A stretch of DNA of 64,000 nucleotides from Corbicula japonica (GCA_038501625.1 JAZAYU010000010.1:7275380-7339379); one strand, 5' to 3'; shown: positions 1-23,403, numbered from the stretch's first letter. Translations and numbers: made by a program. The notes: generated by a model not told the origin, from the sequence alone.

Positions 1-81
1 ATTTCATCCTTATTAATTTTGTCTGATATTCTTTCGTCGAGTTTTTATCCCATTTAGTATATAATTCAAGCTGTCATTCAT

Positions 82-1373
82 CAGACATGGGGCGAATTAT
101 TTTTAAAAGTAATGCATTAAATTAGCATTATTTGCCAAATTTGTGCATTAAATTAAATTAGCATTACTATATTTTGAGAAAGAAATGCATTAAATTAGCA
201 TTATTTCAAAAGGTAATGCATTAAATTAAGCATTTTTCGCACAAGTGAACTGACAAAAAAATAAAAAGTCAACTCTCAGTATATGAACAAAAGGGATCAT
301 CTTTAAAACAAATCACACCAAAGTTTAATATACAAAGTATCAATCTGAAAGTGTGAAGAGCTAAAGTGACAGCTCAAAAACTTACAACAAAACTATTCTC
401 AGTACACATAGATTAGTACAGGTTTAATTTGTTACACCATTTTGTTATCTTTGACTTATTGCTGCTTTCACACATTTAGAGTGTTGTATTGACAAAGGAC
501 TACACAGGCAACTTATCTAATTAAATTATTATGTCATCTGCATCTGCATTATTTGCTGATTTTCTGAAATCTGACATAGCCTCTAATATTTTTACAATGA
601 CAAATGAATCAGTCACCATAATTTGAATAAATGGTTTGAAAAATAACTTCCTTTGAGAGTGAAAGTTAGAGTTTTGTGCAAGTCTGAAAGTTAATTTGAT
701 TTCGATAAAACCTTATTTCAGAACAACTTTTTTGGTATTTTGCACTGCAAATTTCTACCAGTCACATTTTCAGGAATATATTAAGTGTTTGACAATTGGT
801 ATGAAATATCTCGCCCCAATGATTGTGTACAGAGAAATGATTTAAAAGTGCTGTCTTTGTTGACAGAGCTTTAAAGATCACTGGCTGTTTATTTGTTTTA
901 ACGTTAGCATTTTCTTATGACAACTAAGCTTAAGATCTCATTGCTTAATCATTAAAAATGTTCAAACTTTACAATATTCTGTTGAATAGGCTTAACTTAT
1001 AGTCTGTATCTTGTTTTACTAATAGTAAACATATATCAAAATACTTAACTGTCATAATCATATTTTTCTCTTGCTATAAATAAGATATGTAACAGACTAA
1101 TAACATGTTAAATATTTAGAGCATCTTTGAATAAAAAAGTTACTGTTAATATAAATATTATTTAATAAAATGAATCAACAAAATCAAATAGTAAACACAG
1201 TCCAATTAATGCTCAATAATGCTTTAGCATTACAGCATTTTGGTAAAGGTAATGCATTAAAATGGCATTAAAATAATGCTAAATCGGTTGCATTAATCAT
1301 TACCTTGCATTTCTGACAAAAAGTAATGCGTTATTAATGCATTAGCATTAAAATTTAATTCGCCCCATGTCTG
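82..1373. mobile_element. Non-autonomous hAT-type element, complete
   Basis: Perfect 18-bp terminal inverted repeats, CAGACATGGGGCGAATTA at 82-99 and its reverse complement at 1356-1373, are flanked by an exact 8-bp duplication TCATTCAT at 74-81 and 1374-1381. An 8-bp duplication and termini starting with CAG are the hAT signature. The inside is AT-rich, with degenerate repeats of a motif like AATGCATTAAATTAGCATTA near both ends. No transposase ORF is seen, so it must have been moved by an enzyme encoded elsewhere. A second, broken copy lies at 30852-31600. Confidence 0.85.
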
Positions 1374-1381
1374 TCATTCAT

Positions 1382-2513
1382 ATAAATGTACTGGGAAGCG
1401 AACCCGAACCGTCACGGCGACAGCGCCATGCCATGCAATTCTGACAAAGCTACCGATTTAGCTAGCCCGGACAGCTCCACGAAAAAAAGGTTGGTCGTAC
1501 TGCCTTGATAAATGTTGTCATCACCGCATGACATTGCTTACGGATTATTTTACAGTAATGACTTTAAGTACGGGAAGATTTTACTGCCGCAACACTGCAC
1601 ACCGAATTCTGTATAGTCAGATTCGGAGCGATTTAATGGTCTGTATTTCTGCACGCGACCTTTCACATTACAGAATAGTGGGCGGAATCAATTTTAACAA
1701 CCGTTCATTAGAAACGAACGATACAACAGAGCGCTTATTATTGACAGTGATACTCCCCCATGGATGTATCTATTTATGACAACAAACAACAGTAGATTTT
1801 ATATAGTAAGATCGATTACTTTTTAAATTAAAGCATTGCACTTTTTACAAGGGCTAAATGGAAACAAGTGAAATTCAGCTCAGCTTAATTTAAAAACAGA
1901 ATGTTTTATGCAAAAGTTGATTAACAGTTAATTAATAAATCGTACGATTTCATTTAAAGTTTTAAGAATCATATTTTCCTTTCGAGGCAATATTTAGTGC
2001 CGAATTCGGTGTTTTAAAAAACAATGGAGTATTAAAACGAATTATACCTAGGATTCATATTTTTAAATCCTCTTTCAAATACAATATTTATTTTTAATTT
2101 AGTTTAATTCAGTGGGTTTTTACCGTGGTTTCAAAATGTTCGATCTGTGATCACCACCGTATACACTATCCTTTACGATGAATCATTGCACATGCTATAT
2201 AATGGGGTTTCAAACTTTCATAGCGAACATGTCAGTTTAATTGATTTTCTTTTTTTTAAAAAAAATAAAATATGTAATTTCATGCTATTTATTGTCTATT
2301 GACAATTAAATGAAGAGTCAGCCAAACGGAAAGAACACTGTCGTTATAAGAGAACAAAAACATCTCTGCATATAAATCATAAAATATTGAAATTAATTCC
2401 AAATTGAGATTACAATATGGTACAGTCGATTAATGCCCTTACTATGCAATCTTTTATTCTTTTCAAGTTTGCGCTCGTTAAATTGCACAATTTGAAACCC
2501 CAGGCGAATTACC
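1382..2513. other. Non-coding stretch, no gene recognised
   Basis: An 83-codon ORF at 1528-1779 shows no recognisable domain. Part of it (near 1568-1605) resembles the non-coding stretch 20693-20730, so it is probably repeat-derived. The rest is AT-rich, with nothing I can name. Confidence 0.5.
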
Positions 2514-2516
2514 TTA

Positions 2517-2778
2517 GGCCGCTATTCCATACCTCCGTGTACGTGTCCGTTCCGAGTCCGTGTTCGTGTCCGCGACGTGGAACGGACACGGAGGTATGGA
2601 ATAAACCAAACGTTATCTTTGGTGAGTGAAAAATCGCTGACACGGACGCGGACGCGGAACGGACACGGAGGTATGGAATATACCCAACCATATCTTTGGT
2701 GAGTGAAAAACCGCGGACACGGACGTGGACGCTGACACGAACACGGATCACGCATCACGGAACCATGGAATAGCGGCC
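2517..2778. mobile_element. PIF/Harbinger-type MITE, copy 1
   Basis: Termini GGCCGCTATTCCAT and its inverse are flanked by TTA at 2514-2516 and 2779-2781. A 3-bp TTA/TAA duplication is typical of PIF/Harbinger. The interior is unusually CpG-rich, with iterated blocks like CGGACACGG and two GGTGAGTGAAAAA blocks. It contains no coding sequence, although the low-complexity interior creates spurious overlapping ORFs. Confidence 0.75.
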
Positions 2779-2840
2779 TTACGTTGATTTGTTTGCTAAA
2801 AATAATTAGTTTCACGGATATATATCCGCAAAACTTTTAA

Positions 2841-3088
2841 GGCCGGTATTCCATTGTTCTGTGATGCGTGCTTTGTGATCAGTGCCGGTGTCCGCGATTT
2901 TTCACTCACCAAAGAAAGTGTTGGATATATTCCATACCTGCGTGTCCGTTCCACGTCGCGGACACGGACGTGGAACGGACACGGAGGTATGGAATATACC
3001 CAACGATATCTTTGGTGAGTGAAAAATCGCGAACACGGACGCGGAAACGGACACGGATCACGCATCACGGAACTATGGAATACCGGCC
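2841..3088. mobile_element. PIF/Harbinger-type MITE, copy 2
   Basis: Same family as the element 62 bp to its left. Its terminus is the variant GGCCGGTATTCCAT, with TAA duplications at 2838-2840 and 3089-3091. The single base change in the terminus is matched in both ends (CCGGCC), so this is a separate insertion and not a piece of copy 1. Confidence 0.75.
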
Positions 3089-3316
3089 TAATGCGGAGTA
3101 CATGCAGCTTTGTCTGTGCCAAACTATTTGATACCTTATCAAATATAAGCATTAATCATAATGGGTTGGTTTTTGTTTCTCTTAATATTAATAGTTCCAT
3201 TTGTGTAGACATAAATACTATTCAGTTGTAACTGGGAAGTATTAAAACCAATTAGATAAAGTTAGTCAAGTGGAAGAAAGCATTAACATCTAAATGATTT
3301 TTAACTTGATACATGT

Positions 3317-3462
3317 GCCCCAGGTTATAAAACTGAGCATGGAAACCAGTCTCAAATCTCAAGCATCTGATTGGCTGAAATGGCGACCAGTCGCCATTTC
3401 AGCAAATCAGATGCATGAAATTTGAGACTGGTTTCCAATCTCAGCTTTATAGCCTTGGGACC
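3317..3462. mobile_element. MITE-A copy 1 (full palindrome)
   Basis: This copy defines MITE-A: a foldback of about 145 bp with arms of about 70 bp and almost no loop. Each arm runs inward from CCAAGGTTATAAAACTGAG, through GGAAACCAGTCTCAAATCTC and CATCTGATTGGCTGAAATGG, to a GCGACCAGTCGC centre. There is no ORF, and no target duplication was identified with certainty. The arms carry CCAAT/ATTGG and ATGGCG blocks. Confidence 0.9.
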
Positions 3463-4062
3463 TGAATTACAGACAAAGCATGCTCAGTTTGTACAAACTG
3501 AAGGATTATGTTCTGTTTTCATCAACGTTCGTAAATGTTATATTCATTAGTAACTGATTGGTGACCGCCATCTGCTATATTTATTATTATTTCTGTAAAA
3601 GGAGTCTCGTTTTGCAGTTTTGACGAGTCGTATACCTTCAATCCCCACTATCGGTAAAACTAACATTGTTATAGTCATAATATGTATCACATAGTAAGAT
3701 AGTTGTAAGATCTCTAAAAAAATGTAGGTTACAACTAATACGTCAAAAATATCAACGAATACCATTTTCCAAAACTATAGTTAAGTTCGTTGATACTTCT
3801 CGTTTAAAAATTGAAGGGTGTGTCGAGGTACGGATCTGTACTACTATCCTGGAAGTCTACATATATAATTTTAATCAATTGCAAAAGATATTCATGTGTA
3901 TTCTGGACAAGGAAAACTATATAGAATAAATACAAAACTCAATGCGCAGGCGAGAGACATTATGGCGACCATTCTCGTTTACTCTCTCAGAGGACTTAAC
4001 TGTTGTTTTATTTAATGCCTCCCGCCTGCACCTTGTAATTATTCCATTACACCTTGTCTTAG

Positions 4063-4312
4063 AATTATGCACAACAACATATCAGACCAAGCATTGTGGT
4101 AAAGTTTCATCAAATTCCCAGCAGAGGTGTAGGAGGAGTTGCGTTCACAAGATATATTTCTGCGCCTTCATGGCAGTTAGATGACATAAATGCTTTGCAT
4201 GAACCCAAGAGACATCATTTTATACGTCGATTAAACACAACAGAAATAAAATATGCGACGCCGCACTATGACAAAGTGGAGTTTACAGCCGTTAAGTATA
4301 GACCAAGATCAG
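4063..4312 (+). CDS. Orphan exon-like ORF, function unknown
   Basis: This is an 83-codon open frame behind a plausible 3' splice site (pyrimidine-rich tract ending CTTGTCTTAG at 4062). It reads NYAQQHIRP..., then a GVGGVAFTRYISAPSWQ stretch, then IKYATPHYDKVEF. The composition is protein-like, with mixed aromatic, charged and Pro residues and no low complexity, but I recognise no family. The frame runs straight into MITE-A copy 2 at its 3' end. It is not LRR-like, so it need not belong to the kinase gene downstream. It could be an exon of an unrelated gene, a pseudogene fragment or chance. Confidence 0.3.
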
Positions 4313-4456
4313 GCCCTAAGGTTATAAAACTAAGTATGGAAACCAGTCTCAAATCTCAAGCATCTGATTGGCTGAAATGGCGACTGGTCGCCATTTCAGC
4401 CAATCAGATGCTTGAGATTTGAGACTGGTTTCCAATCTCAGCTTTGTAACCTTGGA
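4313..4456. mobile_element. MITE-A copy 2
   Basis: Full-length palindrome; the left terminus is CCTAAGG and the right end is slightly decayed (GTAACCTTGGA). It abuts the end of the orphan ORF. Confidence 0.88.
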
Positions 4457-4750
4457 ATCAGATTGCATACCAAAAGGAATATGAAGTTGTTTTAAAAGTG
4501 CTTAGTTGACTGAATGGCGAAGAGTGTAGACCCTTATTAGACTGATGCAAAGGCTGATCTGGTTCTACACTGGTCGGATAGGCCACAAACCACGTTTTGT
4601 CATGGATCGTCATATAGCACGCAGCATTTTGCAATTTTAAAACAAATGCAAAACACGTCACTGTATGATATTTGTGGTTTGTTTGCATGTATAAGAACCG
4701 GGAGTTAATTAGCAATAAGTATCAAAATTGAAAATGTTCCCTGGATATCT

Positions 4751-4883
4751 GGTCCAAATTCACAAAACAAAAACTGGAGACCAGTCTCAAATCTCAGTAA
4801 TCTGATTTGTTGGATTTGAGCACAGTCTTAGAAGCCAGAGATTTAAGACTTGTTTTCATTTCCAATTTAATAACCCTAGGGCC
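4751..4883. mobile_element. MITE-A copy 3 (decayed)
   Basis: Divergent copy; the arms still pair over the GAGACCAGTCTCAAATCTC block, and it ends in CCCTAGGGCC. Confidence 0.6.
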
Positions 4884-4992
4884 GGGAAGAGCGCAAGTTT
4901 CTAGCATCTATGTGATCAGGCGTAACCAAATGACCAAAAATTCTGTGGATTTGAACACCTTAAATTAATATCCTATTTTTATTGATTCCTAG

Positions 4993-16940
<11,948 letters not shown>

Positions 16941-16994
16941 AAAAGGGAGAGCGGGTAGAGCAAAAAGTCACTTGTCGCGACGATACAGACGAGA

Positions 16995-17000
16995 AATAAA
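16995..17000 (+). terminator. Candidate polyA signal of the receptor kinase gene
   Basis: AATAAA lies 55 bp after the TAG stop at 16938-16940 and before the 50-bp minisatellite begins. Confidence 0.55.
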
Positions 17001-17040
17001 AGGTGCATACTTCTGATCCATACTGACCTTCATCACAGGC

Positions 17041-17570
17041 GTCTTCATGACTTGGGTTTGAGAGGATTTAAACTGACATATAACGCAAGCGTCTTCATGA
17101 CTTGGGTGTGAGAAGATTCAAACTGACATATAACGCAAGCGTCTTAATGACTTGGGTGTGTGCAGATTCATACTGACATTCATCACAGGCGTCTTCATGA
17201 CTTGGGTTTGAGAGGATTTAAACTGACATATAACGCAAGCGTTTTCATGACTTGGGTGTGAGAAGATTCAAACTGACATATTACGCAAGCGTCTTCATGA
17301 CTTTGGTGTGAGCAGGTCCATACTGACATTCATCACAGGCGTCTTCATGACTTGGTAGTGAGAAGATTCAAATTGACAGATAACGCAAGCGTCTTCATGA
17401 CTTGGGTGTGAGCAGGTTCATACTGACATTCATCACCGGCGTCTTCATGACTTGGGTGTGATAAGATTCATACTGACATTTAACTCAAGCATCTTCATGA
17501 CTTTGGTGTGAGAAGATTCATACTGACATAACGAAAGCGTCTTCGTGACTCGGGTGTGAGCAGATTCATA
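17041..17570. repeat. 50-bp minisatellite, about 11 units
   Basis: Units start with GTCTTCATGACTTGGG at exact 50-bp steps (17041, 17091, 17141 and so on to 17491, then a shorter last unit). Two unit types differ at the end (CATCACAGGC against TAACGCAAGC), giving a higher-order pattern. It starts about 40 bp after the polyA signal of the kinase gene. Confidence 0.95.
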
Positions 17571-17587
17571 ATGCTGTGCACTGTCGT

Positions 17588-18393
17588 TATTATCCCCCGC
17601 CGATGAAATCGGGAGGGGGATATTGTTTTTGGCCTTGTCCGTCCGTCACGCTGTCACACCGTCACTCTGTCACGCTGTCCGTCCGAATTTCGTTTCCGCG
17701 CTATTTCTCTGCAACCACTGGATGGATTCCAACGAAACTTTGTGGAAACCATCGGTACCAAGAGGAGATGCGCATATCGTCATCTTGTTCCGGTCAGACC
17801 ATTCAACAGAGTTATGGCCCTTTGATAACCGATGCATTGTGCATATAGAGCAGTATTCGTTTACGCTGTTTCTCTGCAACTACTGAATGGATTTCAATGA
17901 AACTTTCTGGAAACCATCTTTATCAAGAGGAGATGCGCATATCGTCGTCTTGTTTAGGTCACACCATTTAACACAGAGTTATGGCCCTTTGATAACTTAT
18001 GCATTATGCATATAGAGCAGTATTCGTTTCCGCGCTATTTCTCTGTAACTACTGGATGGATTTCGATGAATCTTTCTGAGAACCATCAATACCAAGAGGA
18101 GATGCGCATATTATCGTCTTGTTCCGGACAGACTGTTTAACACAGAGTTATTGCCCTTTGCCGCTACTTCTCTGCATCTTCTGCATGGATTTCAATTAAA
18201 TACTGCGCTATTTTTTTTTACTACTGCATTCTTCATTAATACTGCGCTATTTTTTACTACTGCGTTCTTCATTTCAACAACTTAAAGACTTTACGTCTCA
18301 TTCTTATATTCTGGTGAGCTGCTCAACCCTTTTCGCCATCTGAATGTCTTCAGCTGTTGTGTTAGTAATAACCAGTACTTGGCGGAGGATATA
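17588..18393. mobile_element. Element with three internal 167-bp units
   Basis: The outer ends TTATCCCCCGCC and GGCGGAGGATATAA are imperfectly inverted. Inside, CGTTTCCGCGCTATTTCTCT-type units begin at 17691, 17858 and 18025. Each carries GATGGATTTC, ACCAAGAGGAGATGCGCAT and GAGTTATGGCCCTTTGA blocks, of a kind common in bivalve genomes (from memory). No transposase is seen. Confidence 0.65.
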
Positions 18394-18409
18394 AATTCAA
18401 TGAATTTGC

Positions 18410-19060
18410 TTGTTCATATTGAAATGAGCACTGTTCTCATTCATAATTACAGTGTGCACTGTTGTTATTCATAGTACACTGTACACATAGTACACTGTAC
18501 ATTGTTCTCATTCATAGTTAAAGTGTGCACTGTTGTTATTCATATTGCAGTGTACACTGTTGTTATCCATATTACACAGTACACTGTTCTAATTCATAAT
18601 TACAGTGTGCACTGTTGTTATTCGTTTTACAGTGTGCACTGCTTTTATTCGTATTGCGGTGTACATGTACACTGTTCTCATTGATAATTACAACTACAGT
18701 TGTACACTTGTGCATTGTCGCTATTTATATTGAAGTTGTCACAGGGTGAGAAAGAATGTTCAGCCAGACCGGGACTCGCGCCCTGTTTTCATTGATAATT
18801 ACAATGTGCACTGCTGTTATTCATATTGCAGTGTGTATTGTTCTCATTTATAATTTCAGTGTGCACTGTTCTCATTGATAATTACAGTGTGCACTGTTTT
18901 TATTCATATTGCTGTGTACATGTACATGTACATTGTTCGCATTAATAATTACAGTGTGCACTGTTGTTATTTATATTGCAGTGTGCAGTTTTTACATTTA
19001 TAATAACAATTTAACTTTTGTATGTGATATTACAGTTGACATTGTTGTCATACTTTATTA
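18410..19060. repeat. Degenerate minisatellite
   Basis: Alternating blocks of ATAATTACAGTGTGCACTG and TTGTTATTCATATTGCAGTG, many copies with variable spacing, plus short runs of TGTACATGTACA. Confidence 0.85.
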
Positions 19061-19724
19061 CATTCTGTTCATTTTTTCTTACTTTACTTTGTCTACAATA
19101 ATTGTTTATATGATTAAATTTTGCCCCGTGCTGTGAAATTGTTACAAAGGGTTCTTTTTTACTCCCAAGCAAAATGTTCGAAGTGCTTCTCTGTTAATGA
19201 GTTTCTTCCAGTGCAAAATAATGTTTAATTTGAAACATGAATTACAGTGAAACCAATCACCCCTGGGTCTGGACAAACATGATCTTAAAAGTGTGTTGGT
19301 CTTAATTGTTTGATAGAAAATAGTACACATCTGTTAAAAGGGACATTGAAATTTTGGCCAAATTAATAAGGCGATCTTAATTTCGGGGTGGTATTTTTAG
19401 GGTTTTACCGACGCGGAAATATCACCAATGTCGACCAGATTTTAGTGTTGATATTTTTTTCGTTGTACCCAAAGTATTTTAATTTGTAAAGCCGCCCTTA
19501 TAAATCTTCAGATATGAGCGAAAAAAATGTAAGAACTAACACAAAAAGCAGTTATAGATATAGATCTATACAGAATGGCATTTTATAGTATGCATATGGC
19601 ATGGAACCTTCAATGCGGTATTTTCAGATTAATAACATTCCATGTTCAGCGGCGTATGGCCCCCAGATAAAAGAATGGGTTTGCCATAAAAGAAAAAAAC
19701 AATAAGGCGGAACTAAACAAAATA
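19061..19724. other. Non-coding stretch, nothing recognised
   Basis: AT-rich sequence without repeats or ORFs that I can identify. Confidence 0.5.
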
Positions 19725-19870
19725 GAATTTTGACTGGGGATTTGAGAATATAAATCCTGCGTATCACAGTCAACGCCAGATGCAAAATTTAAAAAGCAGG
19801 AAGTATATCCTTGGGGTGATTGAACAATATCCAAATATATATTGGCTGGGATATTGAAACCACCTATCTA
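19725..19870. repeat. Dispersed repeat, second copy at 50228-50350
   Basis: Shared blocks in the same orientation include GAATATAAA.CCTGC, AAGTATATCCTT.GG and GATATTGAAACCACCT. Confidence 0.65.
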
Positions 19871-19919
19871 TAAAGTGGCCGAAATATTTGAATAAAAGCA
19901 ATTTTAGAAGTACTATTAA

Positions 19920-20622
19920 GGGCTTGCCACACTCCTCTCAATCCTGTTCATCGATAAAAAGAAAAATATCAAAATCTCAATAATGGCAAAATGCCGTACA
20001 ATGAAACTTTGCATAAATGAATGTTACTAATGTATCTTGAGTTTGCATACAGTAAGACACGTTAGAATAGTAAAGAAAACAGGCTAGACCTTAAAGTTCC
20101 TTAAAATTCTATTTAAATAAATTGGCACAAAAACTAAGCGATGCAAACATAATTTTAAATTCCCACATGAGTGCAATGTTACCGACAAGAAAATATTGTG
20201 TACTTTGTAAAAAACTTTCAACTACTAACAGAGAAATCAGTGATTGTCATACGTTTACGCGACAAGGAAGCGACCAGAAAATTGAAGGTCAAACACACTT
20301 CTACTAATATCTCGTAAAGTTTACATATGTAAGTCACGAGGACACAATAAATTGTTGTCAGTATCATATTACTCATGTAGGCATTTAAAATGATGTTTTG
20401 TGTTGTTTAGTTTTTGTGAATTTATGTAAATAGAACTTGAGGGAATTTTTAGATCTCGCTATTTTTCTTTAGTGTTCTAACGTGTCTTACCATATGCAAA
20501 ATAAAGATACATTAATAACATACATTTGTGCAAAGTTTCATTTAACGGCGTTTTGCCGTTTTTGAGATTTCGATTATTTTCTTTTTATCGATGAACAGGA
20601 TTTGGAGGAGTGTGGTAAGCCC
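19920..20622. mobile_element. 703-bp foldback element with TAA duplication
   Basis: The termini GGGCTTGCCACACTCCTC and GAGGAGTGTGGTAAGCCC are inverted, and the inverted homology continues inward for well over 100 bp (ATCGATAAAAAG / CTTTTTATCGAT). TAA flanks both ends (917-919 and 623-625 of the respective kilobases), again PIF/Harbinger-like. No transposase ORF. Confidence 0.8.
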
Positions 20623-20764
20623 TAAACATAGTACATAAGTATCGTGCTCAACGCCTTCAAAGTACGTAACTGATAACAGCACTGATTGAATGTACGGGGA
20701 GACTTTTTACAGCCGCAAAACGGCACAAACAACGCAAATGTGATATTGGAATAGATGAAAAGGA

Positions 20765-20885
20765 AACTTTGATAGCCATCGAACACGACAAATACGAAAA
20801 TATTGCAGGCTCGGTTTGATTTAGCCTGTTCATGGGCAGTAATGGAAATTCATATTACTGCCCACGCCGCCTATCCCAGGGTTGA
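20765..20885. repeat. Dispersed repeat, inverse of 9650-9765
   Basis: It contains GCAGGCTCGGTTTGATTTAG and ACTGCCCACGCCGCCTATCC, matching the intronic repeat in the kinase gene on the opposite strand. Confidence 0.55.
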
Positions 20886-21426
20886 GAGCAAATTAATATT
20901 TACACCAATTAACAGTACAAATTTGACCCGTCCCAAACGATGGTATGCATATAGCGGTGAATATGGAACCTTCTATGATTTCGATCACTCCATTTCCTAT
21001 GAAGACAATAATAACATGTTTGTAAATAATACCACTGCAGACAAAATAGTGCCATTGACACGTGCTTGTCATTGACACGAGCCTGTTATTGACACGGGCC
21101 TGTCATTGGAAGGACTCTCTTCGTTATATTTGAAATATAAAACAGTTTGTCTAGCAGAATTCATATTCCAAACAAAAATACATTGAACATAGCTGAGTGT
21201 TACTAGAAGTTGTTGATAAACCAATTTAGATGTGAAACTGACAGGCAAAAGAATGTAAGTCAGTACCATTTCAGACACTCAGTTTGAAACCTTCAACCCC
21301 GAAAATAAAATGGAAGAGCAAAGAGTCCATGTGAATATCAGTTTCCATTTGTGACATTCATACAAGTGCTTAGCTGCAAGACTCCACTAGCAGACGAGTG
21401 ACATCCATAAAGTACTGTTGTTAACT

Positions 21427-21534
21427 GGGCCCAAGATCATTAACCAGTCTGAAATGGCGACTTATCGCCATTTTCAGCCAGTCTTGTTTGAGATTTGGGA
21501 ATGTTCTCCTGATTTAGTTTTATGATCTTGGGCC
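21427..21534. mobile_element. MITE-A copy 9 (shortened)
   Basis: Termini GGGCCCAAGATCAT and ATGATCTTGGGCC; part of the left arm is deleted. The GATC version of the terminus marks a subfamily also seen at 27064 and 29805. Confidence 0.75.
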
Positions 21535-21806
21535 ATGAACTGTATACATGTATCTATGTAAACTCCAATGACTCTATCCCTGTACTCCATAAATATGCCT
21601 GTATTACATAAGCATACAGTGTATATTACAGACCAGACTGATCTGGATCTACATTCTTCACTTTTAAGATTTATTATGTTATTTCTAACCAAAAAGTGAA
21701 CAGTGTAGATCCAGATCAGACAGCAAGAATGTGTCAGCTGAACCGGATATAAATCGCCCGTGCGATCAAAGTCATATGGAGTACAGGGCTGTGGCTATTG
21801 ACGACT

Positions 21807-21875
21807 GGATCATTAGCTAAGTGGTTAGCGTTTCTGCCCCTGAGTCCAGGGATCGCTGGTTCGATCCCCCGCTAC
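21807..21875 (+). repeat. tRNA-like SINE head
   Basis: Box A TAGCTAAGTGG at 21814-21824 and box B GGTTCGATCCC at 21858-21868 are intact and about 33 bp apart, as in a tRNA gene. The ends do not pair as an acceptor stem, so this reads as a tRNA-derived RNA polymerase III promoter of a SINE and not a working tRNA. Confidence 0.65.
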
Positions 21876-22426
21876 AACTAAAACTAGAACTGCTTTTGGG
21901 AAAAGCACATGTCTCCCACAAAGGCATCATCTTTGATGATGCACAGGATAAAACTGGTGAAGTGAATATAAAGATGGCAATTTATTAAAAGGGCATACGG
22001 AAGTTCTGTGCAATATTAGTCATAAACAATGTCACAAATTTGTGGAGGATCAGGAAAAACATAAGTTTCAATTTCTGATGGGCCATAATCCTGAAGTGCC
22101 AGGGTCAATGTGGCTGGTTGTCAAACTTGTTGTCATTAACATTTTGATATATCAGTGAAGATGCACTGAAAAAAGACCATGAGAGTGAGTGTACAAGGCT
22201 ATGAAGGCCAATTGTAAAAAAATAAATGGGCCATAAGTCTTATGTGCCGGGGTCAAAGCGGCTGTTTTTTTATTACACAGATAATTATAGCATTTGGTGA
22301 ACATCATATAATAAAAATAGCAGAAAATGAGAGAAGAACCAAATCATGAGTATGGAACAGATATTGTAAAATGAAAACTTAAACAGTGTAAGAAATACCT
22401 TTATAGCTGCTTAGCACAGTACTTTC

Positions 22427-22807
22427 TCATAATGCAATGTATGTAATGTCATGATAGCTATAGTATGTTGGTATTACTCCACTGGATACACATTCTACAT
22501 TGTTCACATAGATATGGTCAATAATGGTCCTGCCAGCTGTAGTAGGCTGTGTTATAAGTTGTTTATAATTCAAAGCAGCCATTTCTTTATGGAGGAGATT
22601 ATTTTTGTCACAAACAATGTTTACATTGAAATCACCAACAACAATGTTTGCTGCTGTTTCTGAATTTTGAAGCAACAGCTGAGCGTTCCTGGACATTTCT
22701 GAACAAAACTTCAGCGGAGTTCCAAATTGTCCGAGATATTTACCCATGAATAAATTGCAACATCTTTGGTGAATTGGTAATTTATTCATGGCTATAAGCG
22801 ACAGCAA
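22427..22807 (-). pseudogene. LINE endonuclease domain fragment
   Basis: A 126-codon open frame. The sequence NIVVGDFNVNIVCDKNN matches the GDFN motif of the apurinic-type endonuclease in non-LTR retrotransposons. Further on, TIIDHIYVNN and YYSYHDITYI fit the IDHI and S-x-HD positions of the same fold. The first part of the domain and the whole reverse transcriptase are absent, so this is a dead 5'-region piece of a LINE ORF2, carried inside the 21909-24063 element. Confidence 0.8.
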
Positions 22808-22883
22808 GTGAAGATTTTTTTTTTAAACAATTCAAGGGCCATAATCCTGAAGTGCCTCAAGCAATATCGATGACTTTATAGCC

Positions 22884-23403
22884 TGGTTAAGATATTATAG
22901 CCATCAACATTTTGATAAACTTTGGTGAAGATACAATGAAAACTATCTGACTTTGAGAGATGAACCAGGTTAGTGACATGTTTAAAAGGCTAATTTCGGA
23001 TAAATCAAAGGGCCATAAATCTGATATGCCTGGTGCAAAGTGGCTGGTTTTCGAACTTGGCCAAGATATTAAGGCCACACACATTATCATAATGTTTATT
23101 GAAAATCAGTTGATGAATATTTCAGTTACATAGCAGACAAGGCTTAAACAGCCAATTTTGGATAATTCAAGGGCCATAAATCCGACATGACTGGGGCAAT
23201 ACGGCTGGTTATCGAACTTGGCCGAGATATTATGGTCACAAACATTTTCATAAAGTATGGTGAAGATCAGATGATAACTGTTCAAGTTACAGAGTGGACA
23301 AGCCTCAAACAACTTATTTTTGATAATTCAAGGGCCATAATTCTGAGATTCCTTGGGCAATATGGCTGGTTATCGAACTTGATCGAGATATTATGGCCAC
23401 TAA
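22884..23403. repeat. 520-bp tandem duplication, unit 1
   Basis: It repeats as 23404-23923 with offset 520. Only a few differences were noticed (for example ATGGTCACAAA here against ATGGCCACCAA in unit 2), so the duplication is recent or gene-converted. It could also be an assembly artefact. Confidence 0.93.

Noticed and set aside
1528..1779. 83-codon plus-strand ORF
   Set aside because: No domain, no splice context, and part resembles non-coding sequence near 20.7 kb.
17041..17570. CRISPR-like array
   Set aside because: Units are contiguous with no unique spacers, and the host is a eukaryote.
21807..21875. Functional tRNA gene
   Set aside because: Boxes A and B are good, but the acceptor ends do not pair and no terminator T-run follows directly; a SINE head fits better.
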